Positions 8,199 through 17,115 of a DNA stretch of 46,762 nucleotides are shown here, piece after piece. The position numbers and the translations under genes were made by a program. The notes under the pieces are model-generated. The model was not told the DNA's origin and ran no database searches. It saw only the letters and a list, made by a program, of their open reading frames with translations. This stretch comes from VAYN01 sp964540905 (lineage in GTDB: Bacteria > Actinomycetota > Thermoleophilia > Solirubrobacterales > 70-9): positions 1 through 46,762 of the forward strand of contig CAZIOS010000020.1 in the NCBI GenBank assembly GCA_964540905.1, written 5' to 3'. Position 1 is the first letter of the stretch. Each line of letters begins with the position of its first letter.

Positions 8199-9725
8199 AT
8201 GGAGCCTTCCAAGCTGATCTCAAGCCCGGAGTCCACGCTGCCGACAGAGATACAGGCAGCCATGGACACCATCGCCTACGACTACGAATCCGCCCCCGGA
8301 CTGCACACGGTCGGGACGGCGAGCGCGCGGCGCTCGCCGGCGACCGAGCGGGCCACGGTCCTGCGGCGCCTGCTGCTCGGCGCCGACCTCGTCGCCGCGG
8401 CGCTCGCCGGCCTGCTGACCTCGCTGGTCTTCGCCGTCTCCCCCACCGACGCGCTGGCGCTCGCGGCCACTCTGATGGTCGGCTCCGTCGCACTCGCCTT
8501 CGTCTTCGGCCTCTACAGCGAGGGCGACCTCTGGACCTGGGCCAGCGGCCTCGGCGACTCTCCGCGGGCGCTGGTCGCCTCGCTGCTGCTCTCCTGGCCG
8601 ACCTTCGGCGTCGCCGACCTGCTCGGCCTGCAGAAGCCGGCCCTGGTGGCGCTGGTCGCGACCGTCGCCAGCGGCGCCCTCGACGGCGTCGGCCGCGCGG
8701 TCGGCCGCGGCATCGCCCACCGCAAAGCGCCGCTGCGCCAGCGCACGGTGATCGTCGGCTCGGGCCTGGTCGCCGACCGCCTCGCCGACCGCCTCGACCG
8801 CCACGCCGAGTTCGGCCTCGAGCCGATCGGCCTGGTCGACGACGACGTCCACACCCTGGGCGGCACCCAGCGGCTGCCGAAGCTGGGCTCGCTGAGCCAG
8901 CTCGACCGGGTGCTCGAGGAGGCCGAGGTCGACCGCGTGATCATCGCCTTCTCCCGCGCCAGCCACCAGCAGCTGCTGAGCTGCATCCGCACCTGCCGCG
9001 ACCACCGGGTCGCGGTCGACATCGTGCCCCGCCTCTTCGAGCTGCTCGACGGCGCCCAGTCGCTGAACCAGATCGGCGGCCTGCCGCTGCTCTCGATCGG
9101 GGCGCCACCGCTGAGCCGCTCCTCGCGGGCCGCCAAGCGCGCCCTCGACGTCGTCGTCTCCGCCCTCGCCCTGGTCGTCCTCAGCCCGCTGCTGGCGGCG
9201 ATCGCAATTGCGGTCGTGCTCGACACCCGTGGCCCGGTCCTCTTCCGCCAGGTCCGCGCCGGGCGCGGCGGCAGGGAGTTCCGGCTGTTCAAGTTCCGCT
9301 CGATGCACCGCGACGCCGAGCAGCGCAAGCGGCTCTACGAAGAGCGCAACGAAGCCGACGACGGGGTCATGTTCAAGATCAAGGACGACCCGCGGATCAC
9401 CCGCGTCGGCGGCTTCCTGCGCCGCACCTCGCTCGACGAGCTGCCGCAGCTGCTCAACGTCCTGCGCGGCGAGATGAGCCTGGTCGGGCCGCGGCCGCTG
9501 ATCCTCGAGGAGTCCAAGCACGCCGCCCAGACCTGGCACGCGCGCCGGCTCGACCTGCGCCCGGGAATCACCGGCCTCTGGCAGATCTCCGGCCGCTCCG
9601 ACCTCCCCTTCCAGGAGATGGTCCGCTTCGACTACCAGTACGTGACCGGCTGGTCGCTGGCTCGCGACGTCGAGATCCTGCTGGCGACGGTGCCGGTCGT
9701 GCTCTCCGGTCGCGGCGCCTACTGA
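8199..9725 (+). CDS. Undecaprenyl-phosphate sugar-1-phosphate transferase (initiating)
   Basis: A 508-residue polyisoprenyl-phosphate hexose-1-phosphate transferase that starts glycan assembly on the lipid carrier. Residues 55-170 hold several membrane segments. Residues 180-305 form a CoA-binding-like Rossmann fold (TVIVGSGLVADRLADRL, LEPIGLVDDD). The catalytic bacterial sugar-transferase domain runs from about 310 to the end: re-entrant helix KRALDVVVSALALVVLSPLL, then RVGGFLRRTSLDELPQLLNV, SLVGPRP and LRPGITGLWQISGRSD. The ATG at 8199 gives a normal family length; the much longer open frame to its left is antisense to the polymerase. The 3' end overlaps the convergent deacetylase gene by seven bases. 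Confidence 0.9.
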   Translation: MEPSKLISSPESTLPTEIQAAMDTIAYDYESAPGLHTVGTASARRSPATERATVLRRLLLGADLVAAALAGLLTSLVFAVSPTDALALAATLMVGSVALAFVFGLYSEGDLWTWASGLGDSPRALVASLLLSWPTFGVADLLGLQKPALVALVATVASGALDGVGRAVGRGIAHRKAPLRQRTVIVGSGLVADRLADRLDRHAEFGLEPIGLVDDDVHTLGGTQRLPKLGSLSQLDRVLEEAEVDRVIIAFSRASHQQLLSCIRTCRDHRVAVDIVPRLFELLDGAQSLNQIGGLPLLSIGAPPLSRSSRAAKRALDVVVSALALVVLSPLLAAIAIAVVLDTRGPVLFRQVRAGRGGREFRLFKFRSMHRDAEQRKRLYEERNEADDGVMFKIKDDPRITRVGGFLRRTSLDELPQLLNVLRGEMSLVGPRPLILEESKHAAQTWHARRLDLRPGITGLWQISGRSDLPFQEMVRFDYQYVTGWSLARDVEILLATVPVVLSGRGAY

Positions 9726-10546
9726 CCCGTACCGCTGCCGGGGGTGGGAAACCCGCGGGCGGCGCGCAGCGGGCGGCGCAGCATCGCCGCCGCCGGCGAG
9801 AGCAGGGCGGCGCGGCCGAGCGGCGTCAGCTTGACGGCGAAGCGGCGGCGATCGTCGCGGCTGTCGACGTTGACGCGCGGGATCGAGAGGCGGTCGGCGC
9901 CGCGCTGGCCGTGGCTGCTCGGCAGGCTGAAGGCGAAGCTGTAGCCGCACTCGCCGGCGGCGGCGGCAACCTCGGCGTTCCACTCGCCGAACGGGTAGGC
10001 GAGGACGTCGCAGCTGCCGAGCCGCTCCGCGATCCGCGCCCGCGAGTCCGCCAGCTCCTGCCGCAGCCGCTCGGGCTCCAGCTCGGTCAGGTGGGGGTGG
10101 GTGAGCGTGTGGCTGCCGATCTCGAATCCCCCCTCGCGCATCTCCTCGACCAGCGGCCAGGTGAGCGAGCGCATCGTCTCGCCGAAGCGACGCTGGTCGG
10201 CGGCGACCTCGGGCCAGGCGAGGGGGGCGCCGTCGTCGAGCAGCGGCGGCAGCACGAAGCAGAAGCCGCCGAAGCCGTACTCGCGCAGCAGCGGCAGCGC
10301 CGTCTCGTGGTTGTCGCGGAAGCCGTCGTCGAAGGTGATGAAGACGGTCGGCTCGGTCAGCTCGCCGGCGGCCGCCAGTGCCAGCTCGGCGAGGCCGCCG
10401 CCGCGCAGGCGGCGCCGGCGCAGCTCGTCGAGCTGGCGCTCGAAGAGCTCGGCCGTGACCGTGAGGAAGCGGGGCCCCCGCGGGGCCACCGAGTGGTAGC
10501 TGAGGAAGATCGCCCGCCCCGACCTGTTCCGTAGTTGACTCCCCAC
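9719..10546 (-). CDS. NodB-type polysaccharide deacetylase
   Basis: A 275-residue carbohydrate esterase family 4 protein. Conserved motifs are visible: TFDDGFRDNH (catalytic base and metal Asp), SHTLTHPHL (the two metal-binding histidines) and AYPFGEWN. No obvious signal peptide is present, so it may act at the cytoplasmic side, or export may depend on an unrecognised N-terminus. The expected reaction is removal of N- or O-acetyl groups from an amino-sugar-containing glycan. It converges on the initiating transferase and diverges from the pssD-like gene, with a 70-base spacer. Confidence 0.85.
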   Translation of the reverse strand: MGSQLRNRSGRAIFLSYHSVAPRGPRFLTVTAELFERQLDELRRRRLRGGGLAELALAAAGELTEPTVFITFDDGFRDNHETALPLLREYGFGGFCFVLPPLLDDGAPLAWPEVAADQRRFGETMRSLTWPLVEEMREGGFEIGSHTLTHPHLTELEPERLRQELADSRARIAERLGSCDVLAYPFGEWNAEVAAAAGECGYSFAFSLPSSHGQRGADRLSIPRVNVDSRDDRRRFAVKLTPLGRAALLSPAAAMLRRPLRAARGFPTPGSGTGQ

Positions 10547-10616
10547 CGCGCAGCAGTCTAGGGAGCTTGCGCCAATGCCCCTCGGGCCGCCAGCCGCGTC
10601 ACTACAGTGAGCCGCG

Positions 10617-11069
10617 ATGCGAGCGCTCCTCGTCTGCTCCCCCGGCGGCCACCTGCAGCAGATGCTGGCGCTCGAGCCCGCCTGGCGCGAGCTCGACGTC
10701 GCCTGGGTGACCCTGCCCGGTCCCGACGTCGATTACCTGCTCGCCGGCGCTGCGGTCACGCTCGGCCACGGCCCGACCAACCGCAGCCTGCTCAACCTCG
10801 GGCGCAACCTGGGACTGGCCTGGCGGCTGCTGCTGCGGCGGCGGCGGCCGGACGTGATCCTCTCCACCGGCGCCGGCCTCGCGGTCCCCTTCTTCCTCGT
10901 CGGCAAGCTGCTGCGGGTCCGCCTCGTCTACGTCGAGAGCCTGACCCGGACCGAGTCGATCTCGCTCAGCGGCCGCCTCGTCTACCCGCTCGCCGACCGC
11001 TTCTTCGCCCAGTGGCCGCAGGCGGCGGCGCGGCTGCGGCGGGCCGAGTACGCGGGGTCGATCCTTTGA
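10617..11069 (+). CDS. PssD/Alg14-like glycosyltransferase membrane subunit
   Basis: A 150-residue protein of the Alg14/PssD family, the half that binds acceptor and membrane in a split GT28-type transferase. It has the N-terminal CSPGGHLQQML loop, DVILSTGAGLAVPF and the VYVESLTRTESIS segment typical of the family. Its stop overlaps the TTG start of the catalytic partner by four bases (TTGA), implying co-translation and a one-to-one complex. It probably adds the second sugar to the undecaprenyl-diphosphate-linked primer. Confidence 0.85.
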   Translation: MRALLVCSPGGHLQQMLALEPAWRELDVAWVTLPGPDVDYLLAGAAVTLGHGPTNRSLLNLGRNLGLAWRLLLRRRRPDVILSTGAGLAVPFFLVGKLLRVRLVYVESLTRTESISLSGRLVYPLADRFFAQWPQAAARLRRAEYAGSIL

Positions 11070-11572
11070 TCTTCGTCACCGTCGGCACCCACCAGCAGCC
11101 CTTCGAACGGCTGCTCAGCGCCCTCGCCGCGCTCGACGGCACGGACCTGGTGGTCCAGTACGGGACCGGCCGCAGGCCGTCCGGGGTCGCCGTCGCCGAG
11201 CCCTACATGCCGTTCGACCGGATGCTCGCCCACTTCCGCGCGGCGGAGAAGGTGATCACCCACGCCGGCGTCGGCAGCATCCTCTGTGCGACCAGGGAGG
11301 GGCATACGCCGCTCGTCGTCCCGCGCCGCCACGACCTCGGCGAGCACGTCGACGAACACCAGGCCGAGCTGGCGCAGGCGCTCGCGGGACGCGGCAGCGT
11401 GATCGTCGTCCGCGACACCGACCGCCTGGCGGAGCAGATCGCGCAGGCTCCGCCGCGTGGCGAGACCGCGGCGGCGAGCACGCAGGGGGGCCTCCGCGAC
11501 AGCCTGCGCCGGGCGTTGCTGGGCGCGAGGGCCCCGGCGAGGTCAGCCCAGGCTCGCGTAGACGGCGGCTAG
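11066..11572 (+). CDS. PssE/Alg13-like glycosyltransferase catalytic subunit
   Basis: A 168-residue partner of the PssD-like protein and equivalent to the C-terminal nucleotide-sugar-binding half of MurG-like enzymes. It shows IFVTVGTHQQPFERLL at the N-terminus and ITHAGVGSI (residues 64-72), the loop that contacts the nucleotide sugar, then VVPRRHDLGEHVDEHQ. The start is TTG at 11066, fixed by the TTGA overlap and by the conserved N-terminus beginning right there. The last 30 bases overlap the convergent glycosyltransferase gene. Confidence 0.83.
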   Translation: MIFVTVGTHQQPFERLLSALAALDGTDLVVQYGTGRRPSGVAVAEPYMPFDRMLAHFRAAEKVITHAGVGSILCATREGHTPLVVPRRHDLGEHVDEHQAELAQALAGRGSVIVVRDTDRLAEQIAQAPPRGETAAASTQGGLRDSLRRALLGARAPARSAQARVDGG

Positions 11573-12610
11573 GCGCCCCGCCACCTCGCCGGCGTCGAGC
11601 CACTTCGCTCGCTCCCGGGCCTCCCGCCCCAACCCGTGGCGAAGCTCGGAGTCCTCGGCAAGGCGGAGCAGCGCCGCGGCGAGCGCCGGCGCCTCGTCGC
11701 CGGGAACGAGCAGACCGTCGGTTCCGGGCCGCACCACCTCGCCGATGCCGCCCACGTCCGTGGCCACGACCGCCATGCCGTATGCCATCGCCTCCAGCAA
11801 CGCCATCGGCAGGCCCTCCGAGCGCGAGGGCATGACGAAGATCTCGGCCCGGCGGAGCAGCTCGTCCTTGTCCTCGGCTTCGAGCCAGCCCACCCACTCG
11901 ACCCCCGCCGCCGCGGCCACGAGGTCGGCGCCGGCGGCGGGCAGATCGCCCGGGCCGGCGAGGGTGAGGCGCAGCTCGGGCCGCCGGGCGAGCACCGGCG
12001 GCAGCGCCTCGAGCAGCACGTCGCCGCCCTTGGCCGGGTTGGCGAAGCCGCCGAGGTAGGCGACGTGCACGGCCCCGGCGGGTTGCTCGGGGCGCTCGAC
12101 GAGCGGCACCGCCGGCGCCGGGTTGGGAACGACCCCCACCTCGGACCGCACCCCGGCCGCCCGCAGCGCCGCCGCGCTCGCGGCCGAGACGGCGAGGACC
12201 GCGTCGGCGCCGGCGAAGGCGGCCCGCAGCAGGACCAGGCCGGGGCGGCCGAGCCCGGCGCGGAAGGCGGCGATGTCGCCGCCGCCGGAGTGGACCTGGA
12301 GGACGACGCGGCGCCGCAGCGCCTTGGCGACGAGGACGAGGATCGCCTTGCGGTAGGCGCTGCCGCGAACGGTGGCGTGAAGATGGACGACGCGACCGCG
12401 ACCGCGCAGGCTCCAGGCGCAGAGCCGCAGCAGCGCCAGGCAGTAGACGCCGAGACGCGGCAGCGGTCGCCGACCGCGGTAGGTGGGCACGACTTCGAGC
12501 CGGTAGCTCCGGGCCAAGGGCGAGTCCAGGAGCGCCCGCAGGGAAGCGGCCATGCCACCGCCCAGATCGGGATCGGGGCCCATCTGCAGCACCCGCGGCC
12601 GCTCAGGCAT
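11543..12610 (-). CDS. GT4 family glycosyltransferase
   Basis: A 355-residue GT-B retaining glycosyltransferase. The N-terminal domain begins RVLQMGPDPDLGGGMAASL. The C-terminal domain has VAYLGGFANPAKGGDVLLEAL and the EX7E motif in SEGLPMALLEAMAYG, followed by VATDVGGIGEVV. The donor sugar is unknown. It is the last gene of a minus-strand run reading flippase, GT2, acyltransferase, GT2, GT4, and its start overlaps the upstream gene's end by eight bases. Confidence 0.85.
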   Translation of the reverse strand: MPERPRVLQMGPDPDLGGGMAASLRALLDSPLARSYRLEVVPTYRGRRPLPRLGVYCLALLRLCAWSLRGRGRVVHLHATVRGSAYRKAILVLVAKALRRRVVLQVHSGGGDIAAFRAGLGRPGLVLLRAAFAGADAVLAVSAASAAALRAAGVRSEVGVVPNPAPAVPLVERPEQPAGAVHVAYLGGFANPAKGGDVLLEALPPVLARRPELRLTLAGPGDLPAAGADLVAAAAGVEWVGWLEAEDKDELLRRAEIFVMPSRSEGLPMALLEAMAYGMAVVATDVGGIGEVVRPGTDGLLVPGDEAPALAAALLRLAEDSELRHGLGREARERAKWLDAGEVAGRLAAVYASLG

Positions 12611-13541
12611 TGTGCAGGTCCCCCATCCCGGGGAGGTCGGGCGGAGGCGGGCCCCAGCGGCGGCGCAGGAAGTCCAGGGCGCCGCGCGCCGTCGCGACCG
12701 CGAGGACCCAGGGCTCGCGGGGACCGCCGGGGCGGTGCCTGACGGTCCGCAACAGCACCCGCGCCAGGTTGAGGGCGATCAGCGCAACCGCCCGCGCCTC
12801 GAGCGTCAGGGCGCCGTAGGGGCCGGCCGCCCGGCGCGCGTACTCGGCGCCGTTGCGGGTGAGCAGATAGGTCCAGGCGCCGGGTCGCTTGGGGCCGCCC
12901 GGGTCCTGCTCGGCGAGAGCGTCGAGGACGATGCCGACCCGGAGCCCGGAGCGCCGCACCCGCAGGCAGAGATCGGCCTCCTCGCAGTAGCCCCAGAAGC
13001 GCTCGTCGAAACCCCCCACCGCGGCGACCGCCTCGGCCCGGATCAGCATCGTGCCGCCGTCGAGCCAGTCGCAGGCGGCGACACCGCCGTCCGCGTCGGG
13101 CCGCCGCCGCAGGTGGGCGGTGGTGCCGTTGGCGCGGGAGATGCCGCCGAACGAGAATGGGGCGTCGGTGCCGGCGAGGACCAGCACCGGGCCGAGCACG
13201 CCGAAGTCCGGCCGCCGCTCGGCGGCGTCGATCAGCCGCTCGAGGGCGCCGTCGCGAAGGCGGGCGTCGTGGGTGAGGACCAGCAGCAGCTCCGCCCGGT
13301 GCCGGCGGAGCCAGGCGATGCCGCGGTTCATCCCGGCGGCGTAGCCGAGGTTGCGCTCCGTCTGGATCAGCGCGCAGCCGTCCGGAACGGTCGGCGGCGG
13401 TTCGCCGGGCCGGGCTGGGTTGTGGACGACCACGATGTCCTCCGCCGGCAGGCCCTGGCCGATCAGGCTCTCCAGCAGCGGCCCGTGCTCGCCGCCGCCG
13501 CCGTAGGCCAGCACGGTGGCCCCGACCCTGGCGGCGCTCAT
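12603..13541 (-). CDS. GT2 family glycosyltransferase (rhamnosyltransferase-like)
   Basis: A 312-residue GT-A enzyme. Visible features are the NLGYAAGMNRGI block, THDARLRDGALERLIDA in the metal-binding position (HDA rather than a plain DxD), and DGGTMLIRAEAVAAVGGFDE followed by FWGYCEEADLCLRVRRSG, the ED acceptor-site motif. Similar proteins are often rhamnosyl- or galactofuranosyl-transferases, but the donor cannot be read from the sequence. The ATG at 13541 overlaps the upstream stop as ATGA, which places the start firmly. Confidence 0.82.
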   Translation of the reverse strand: MSAARVGATVLAYGGGGEHGPLLESLIGQGLPAEDIVVVHNPARPGEPPPTVPDGCALIQTERNLGYAAGMNRGIAWLRRHRAELLLVLTHDARLRDGALERLIDAAERRPDFGVLGPVLVLAGTDAPFSFGGISRANGTTAHLRRRPDADGGVAACDWLDGGTMLIRAEAVAAVGGFDERFWGYCEEADLCLRVRRSGLRVGIVLDALAEQDPGGPKRPGAWTYLLTRNGAEYARRAAGPYGALTLEARAVALIALNLARVLLRTVRHRPGGPREPWVLAVATARGALDFLRRRWGPPPPDLPGMGDLHNA

Positions 13542-14659
13542 GCCCGCGTCACCAGTCGGTACGCGCGCTTGGCCGGCGCTCGCAGCCCCGGGGGCAGGCC
13601 GCGGCCGAGGCCGACCAGCCTGTCGCCGCCGCGGCTGGCGATCGCCAGCGGGTGCCGGCGCCGGCCCAGGACCCAGGTCGCCGCGCCGCGGCGCCCGGTC
13701 TCGAAGCGCGCCTTGTAGTCCTCGTCGCCGCGCAGGAAGTCGTAGATGCCGGCGCCCTCCGCGGCCGCCCGCTCGATCGTGTGGGCGAAGAGGACGGTGC
13801 CGAGCGAGTGGCGCTCGAAGCCGAGGCCGGTCAGCGCCGCGCAGTAGCGGTCGCCGATCCGCCACCCGTACCAGGCGGCCGCCGGCTCGCCGTCGAGCCT
13901 GGCCAGCCACAGCCGCAGCCAGCCCCGCTCGTGGGCGAGTCGAGCGAAGCCGTGGTGGACGGCCCTGATCGCGGGCGAGAGGGCGAGCGACCCGCCACGC
14001 TCGCGCCAGCGCTCCTCGTGCAGGGCGAAGCAGATGTCGAGGTCGGGGCCGACGCTCCCGGGGTCGGTCGTCAGCGTGAACTCGAGGCCGTGCTCGCGCT
14101 CGAGCTTGCGGCGGTGCCGGCGCAGGTGGTGGCGGAAGTTGCCGCTCTTTTCGGCCAGGTAGCCCTCGTAGCCGCCGGCGCCGAGGCGGACGAACGGGAG
14201 CTGGTCCGGGCGCCGCGGCCGGGAGCGGGCCAGGCGCCGCGGCTCCGCCTCCCAGAGCGCGGCCGGCCAGCTGCACTCGGAGTCGATCCGGGTCAGCTCG
14301 AAGAGGTGCCAGAGCCGGCGCTCCGCGCTCAGGAACGCCGCGCACTCGGCCGCCATCGCGGCCTCGTCCTCGGGACGGCAGGCGGGCGTGAACCAGTCGC
14401 CCAGCTCGGCCCCGGCGAAGCGCAGCAGGCGAATCGGCCCGGCGCTTCCGCGCACCAGCGGCAGCACCCCGCGGACCTCCCCGCCGGCGCGCCAGAGGAG
14501 CAGGAACGGCTCCTGCTCGGCGCCGGTGTCCGCCTGCCGGCACGCCCGGTACCACTCCGGAGTCAGGAACGGGTTGCCGCGCAGCTCGGCCAGTCGGCCC
14601 CAGGCGTCCAGCGCCGCGGCGGGCAGGCGCTCCGGCCCCTCTCGCGCCAGCTCAATCAC
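13538..14659 (-). CDS. BioF2/CelD-like GNAT acyltransferase
   Basis: A 373-residue protein of the GNAT-like 'CelD/BcsL' group (acetyltransferase_6). It shows NPFLTPEWYRACRQ near the N-terminus, FRHHLRRHRRKLEREHG, CFALHEERWRERGGSL, GEPAAAWYGWRIGDRYCAAL and the C-terminal LRGDEDYKARFETG signature. Family members acylate polysaccharides or transfer amino acids, so a role in decorating the exported glycan is likely. It is translationally coupled at both ends: ATGA with the downstream GT2, and an eight-base overlap with the upstream GT2. Confidence 0.75.
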   Translation of the reverse strand: MIELAREGPERLPAAALDAWGRLAELRGNPFLTPEWYRACRQADTGAEQEPFLLLWRAGGEVRGVLPLVRGSAGPIRLLRFAGAELGDWFTPACRPEDEAAMAAECAAFLSAERRLWHLFELTRIDSECSWPAALWEAEPRRLARSRPRRPDQLPFVRLGAGGYEGYLAEKSGNFRHHLRRHRRKLEREHGLEFTLTTDPGSVGPDLDICFALHEERWRERGGSLALSPAIRAVHHGFARLAHERGWLRLWLARLDGEPAAAWYGWRIGDRYCAALTGLGFERHSLGTVLFAHTIERAAAEGAGIYDFLRGDEDYKARFETGRRGAATWVLGRRRHPLAIASRGGDRLVGLGRGLPPGLRAPAKRAYRLVTRA

Positions 14660-15581
14660 GGTCGTCGCCCTCCGCCTCCGCGACGGCCGCCAGGCGAGGC
14701 CGGTCGCGCAGGTAGTAGAGCGCCCCCAGCGGCGCCGCCAGCAGCGCCCAGCCGCGCCGTGGCGCCCGCCACAGCAGCCGCCACGGCGACTCCCCGGTCA
14801 GCAGCGAGTAGCGGACGTAGTTGGTGTTGGCGCGGAGGCGGGGAAGCAGCCTGATCGACCCCGGCATCGCGGCGAACTCGCGCCAGTAGACGAGCTGGGC
14901 GCGGGGATAGCGCAACCGCAGCTCGGCGTCGCGGCCGCTCAGGCCCTGGGACAGGTACTCCTTGTAGGCCCAGACCTCGTCGACGAAGCGCGAGCACCAG
15001 CGGGCGGCGATGCGATTCCAGACCAGGGACGGCGTCACGTGCCAGCCGAGATCCTCCGGGAAGGGGTTGGCGAGCAGGACGTCCCGCCGCTGCATCCCGA
15101 TCTTGTCGCCGTCGACCTCGTGGACGACCGAGATCCGGAAGGTGTCCGAGTCGAGCACCGAGGCCGGAAAGCGGCTGCCGATCACCTCGCCGTCGGGGTC
15201 GGCGCAGAGCCCTTCGACCCCGACGAAGCGGTCGCGTCGCGCGGTCGGGATCGACTCCCAGCTCTCGATCATCCGCCGCAGCGCCTGCGGCGCGTACCAG
15301 TCGTCGGAGTCCATCAGGGCGCAGAACTCGCCGCTGGCCAGCTCGACGCCGCGGTTGACGGCGGCGTGCTTCCCCTGGTTGCGCTGCCGGCGATAGTCGA
15401 TCGCGAACGGGGCCTCGCCGGCCCAGCCGCGAACCAGCTCGCCGGTCCCGTCGGACGATCCGTCGTCGAGCACCACCCAGTCGAAGTCGGCGAAGTCCTG
15501 CGCCAGCAGGCTCCGGTAGAGGCGCGGCAGGGTCGCGACGCGTTCGTAGGTAGGGGTGACGACGCTGATCCGCGGGCTCAC
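14652..15581 (-). CDS. GT2 family glycosyltransferase
   Basis: A 309-residue GT-A glycosyltransferase. The N-terminus is ISVVTPTYERVATLPRLYRS, followed by VVLDDGSSDGT, the KHAAVNRGVELA block and the metal-binding MDSDDWYAP. A later GWHVTPSLVWNRIA region and a basic tail with a hydrophobic patch (GWALLAAPLGALYYL) suggest membrane association. The GTG start overlaps the flippase stop as GTGA. It probably adds one residue of the repeat unit before flipping. Confidence 0.85.
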   Translation of the reverse strand: MSPRISVVTPTYERVATLPRLYRSLLAQDFADFDWVVLDDGSSDGTGELVRGWAGEAPFAIDYRRQRNQGKHAAVNRGVELASGEFCALMDSDDWYAPQALRRMIESWESIPTARRDRFVGVEGLCADPDGEVIGSRFPASVLDSDTFRISVVHEVDGDKIGMQRRDVLLANPFPEDLGWHVTPSLVWNRIAARWCSRFVDEVWAYKEYLSQGLSGRDAELRLRYPRAQLVYWREFAAMPGSIRLLPRLRANTNYVRYSLLTGESPWRLLWRAPRRGWALLAAPLGALYYLRDRPRLAAVAEAEGDDRD

Positions 15582-17077
15582 GGGCTCTCCACCGGCTGGC
15601 GCGAGCCGACGCCGGGAAAGCGCAGCTTCTCCGGCAGGTAGCCGCCGCGCGTGGCCAGCCACCAGTACGGCGGGACGTAGAGGATCAGCGAGAGGGCGAG
15701 CAGGAGCGCCGCGCTCAGCCGCCCGTCCGGCGTCCCCACGAGGACGGCCAGGGCGATCGACGGCAACGCCAGCCCGACCGCCAGCACGGCGGTCGGGACG
15801 ACGCCGCGAAGGAAGTCGCCGGGGGAGAGGTCGAAGAGCCGCAGGAAGCGCGCGTTGAAGCGCACGCTGCCCACCAGCAGCGCCAGGAAGGTGCCCCCGA
15901 CGACCCCCCAGATGCCAAACAGCGGTGCCAGGGCGACCGTCAGCGCCACGTTGACGACGGCGATCAGGACCGCGTTCAGCGAGACCAGGCCCGGGTGGCC
16001 GGCGCTGAGGGCGATCGTCGAGCCGACGGCGGTGGTGGTGTTGATCATGTAGGCGACGGTGAGGACGGGGATCAACAGGGTCGAATCTCCCGGCGCTCGG
16101 CCCAGCCAGGCGACCAGCAGGAAGGGGGAGGTGACCGCGGCGAGCGTGAACAGGGGGAAGGCGATCGCGTTGCTGCGGAGCGTATAGCGACGGTACATCG
16201 GCCCGACGACGCGACGCCCGCCCTCGACGATCTTCGCCGCCGCCGTCGGCATCAGCGCCGAGACCGTGAGGACCGCGGCGCTGCGGACCCCGATCACCAC
16301 CCGGGAGGCGATTTCGTAGACGGCGGCGGCCCTGACGTCGACGGCGAAGGCGATCACCACCTTGTCGGTCTGGAAGTTGACCAGATCGGCCAGCCAGCCG
16401 ATCTGGTTCTTGACGCTGAACCCCAGCACCTCCCTGGTCAGCGCGCGGCCGGGACGGGCCCAGCGCGGGCCTGGCCATATCCGCCGCAGCGCCACGTAAG
16501 AGGGGAGGATCCCGATCAGGGCGGCGGCGACGTTGGCCAGGGCGTAGACGACGAGGCTGGTGCTGGCCAGCAGCGCCGCGACGCTGATCGCGAAGTTGAC
16601 GGTGAGGGCGATCGTCGTGGCGACGTTCGGAGGCACCATCTGGCGCCTGCCGAGGCCGACCGCGTTGAGCACGCCCTGGTACCCGTTCAACGTCCAGATC
16701 CCCACCGCGGCCATCGCGACCACGCGCGTCTGCTCGGCGTCGAGGACCCCGAGCTGCTGGCTCAGCAGCGGCGCCGCGGCGGCGACCGCGACCAGGGCGG
16801 CCAGCCCGACCAGGGTCGTGGCCACGAGCCCCAGCCCCAGGCACTGCCGAATCCGATCGCGACGACCCTCCGCGTCGTAGATCGCGATGAAGCGAACGAT
16901 GGAGCGACCGATGCCGAGGTCGAGCAGGCCCGCGTAGGTGGCGAAGGCGCCGGTCACCGACCAGAACCCGAACTTGTCCAGCCCCAGCCGCGCCAGCATC
17001 AGCGGCGCCAGCAGGAAGCTGAACAGGTAGCCGACCAGGAGACTTCCCGATTGGGCGACGGTATTGCGAAAAAGCAC
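15578..17077 (-). CDS. MOP-family polysaccharide flippase (Wzx-like)
   Basis: A 499-residue integral membrane protein with about 12-14 hydrophobic segments and the N-terminal pattern of polysaccharide flippases (NTVAQSGSLLVGYLFSFLL, RLGLDKFGFWSVTGAFATY, LDLGIGRSIVRF). The mid-region SVKNQIGWLADLVNFQTDKV matches the second bundle of the MATE/Wzx fold. It would move the lipid-linked repeat across the membrane. It leads the minus-strand run of glycosyltransferases and diverges from a GT4 gene only 38 bases away. Confidence 0.88.
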   Translation of the reverse strand: MLFRNTVAQSGSLLVGYLFSFLLAPLMLARLGLDKFGFWSVTGAFATYAGLLDLGIGRSIVRFIAIYDAEGRRDRIRQCLGLGLVATTLVGLAALVAVAAAAPLLSQQLGVLDAEQTRVVAMAAVGIWTLNGYQGVLNAVGLGRRQMVPPNVATTIALTVNFAISVAALLASTSLVVYALANVAAALIGILPSYVALRRIWPGPRWARPGRALTREVLGFSVKNQIGWLADLVNFQTDKVVIAFAVDVRAAAVYEIASRVVIGVRSAAVLTVSALMPTAAAKIVEGGRRVVGPMYRRYTLRSNAIAFPLFTLAAVTSPFLLVAWLGRAPGDSTLLIPVLTVAYMINTTTAVGSTIALSAGHPGLVSLNAVLIAVVNVALTVALAPLFGIWGVVGGTFLALLVGSVRFNARFLRLFDLSPGDFLRGVVPTAVLAVGLALPSIALAVLVGTPDGRLSAALLLALSLILYVPPYWWLATRGGYLPEKLRFPGVGSRQPVESP

Positions 17078-17115
17078 GCTGTCTCCTAGGCGACGACGGT
17101 CTTTATTGTGGGCCT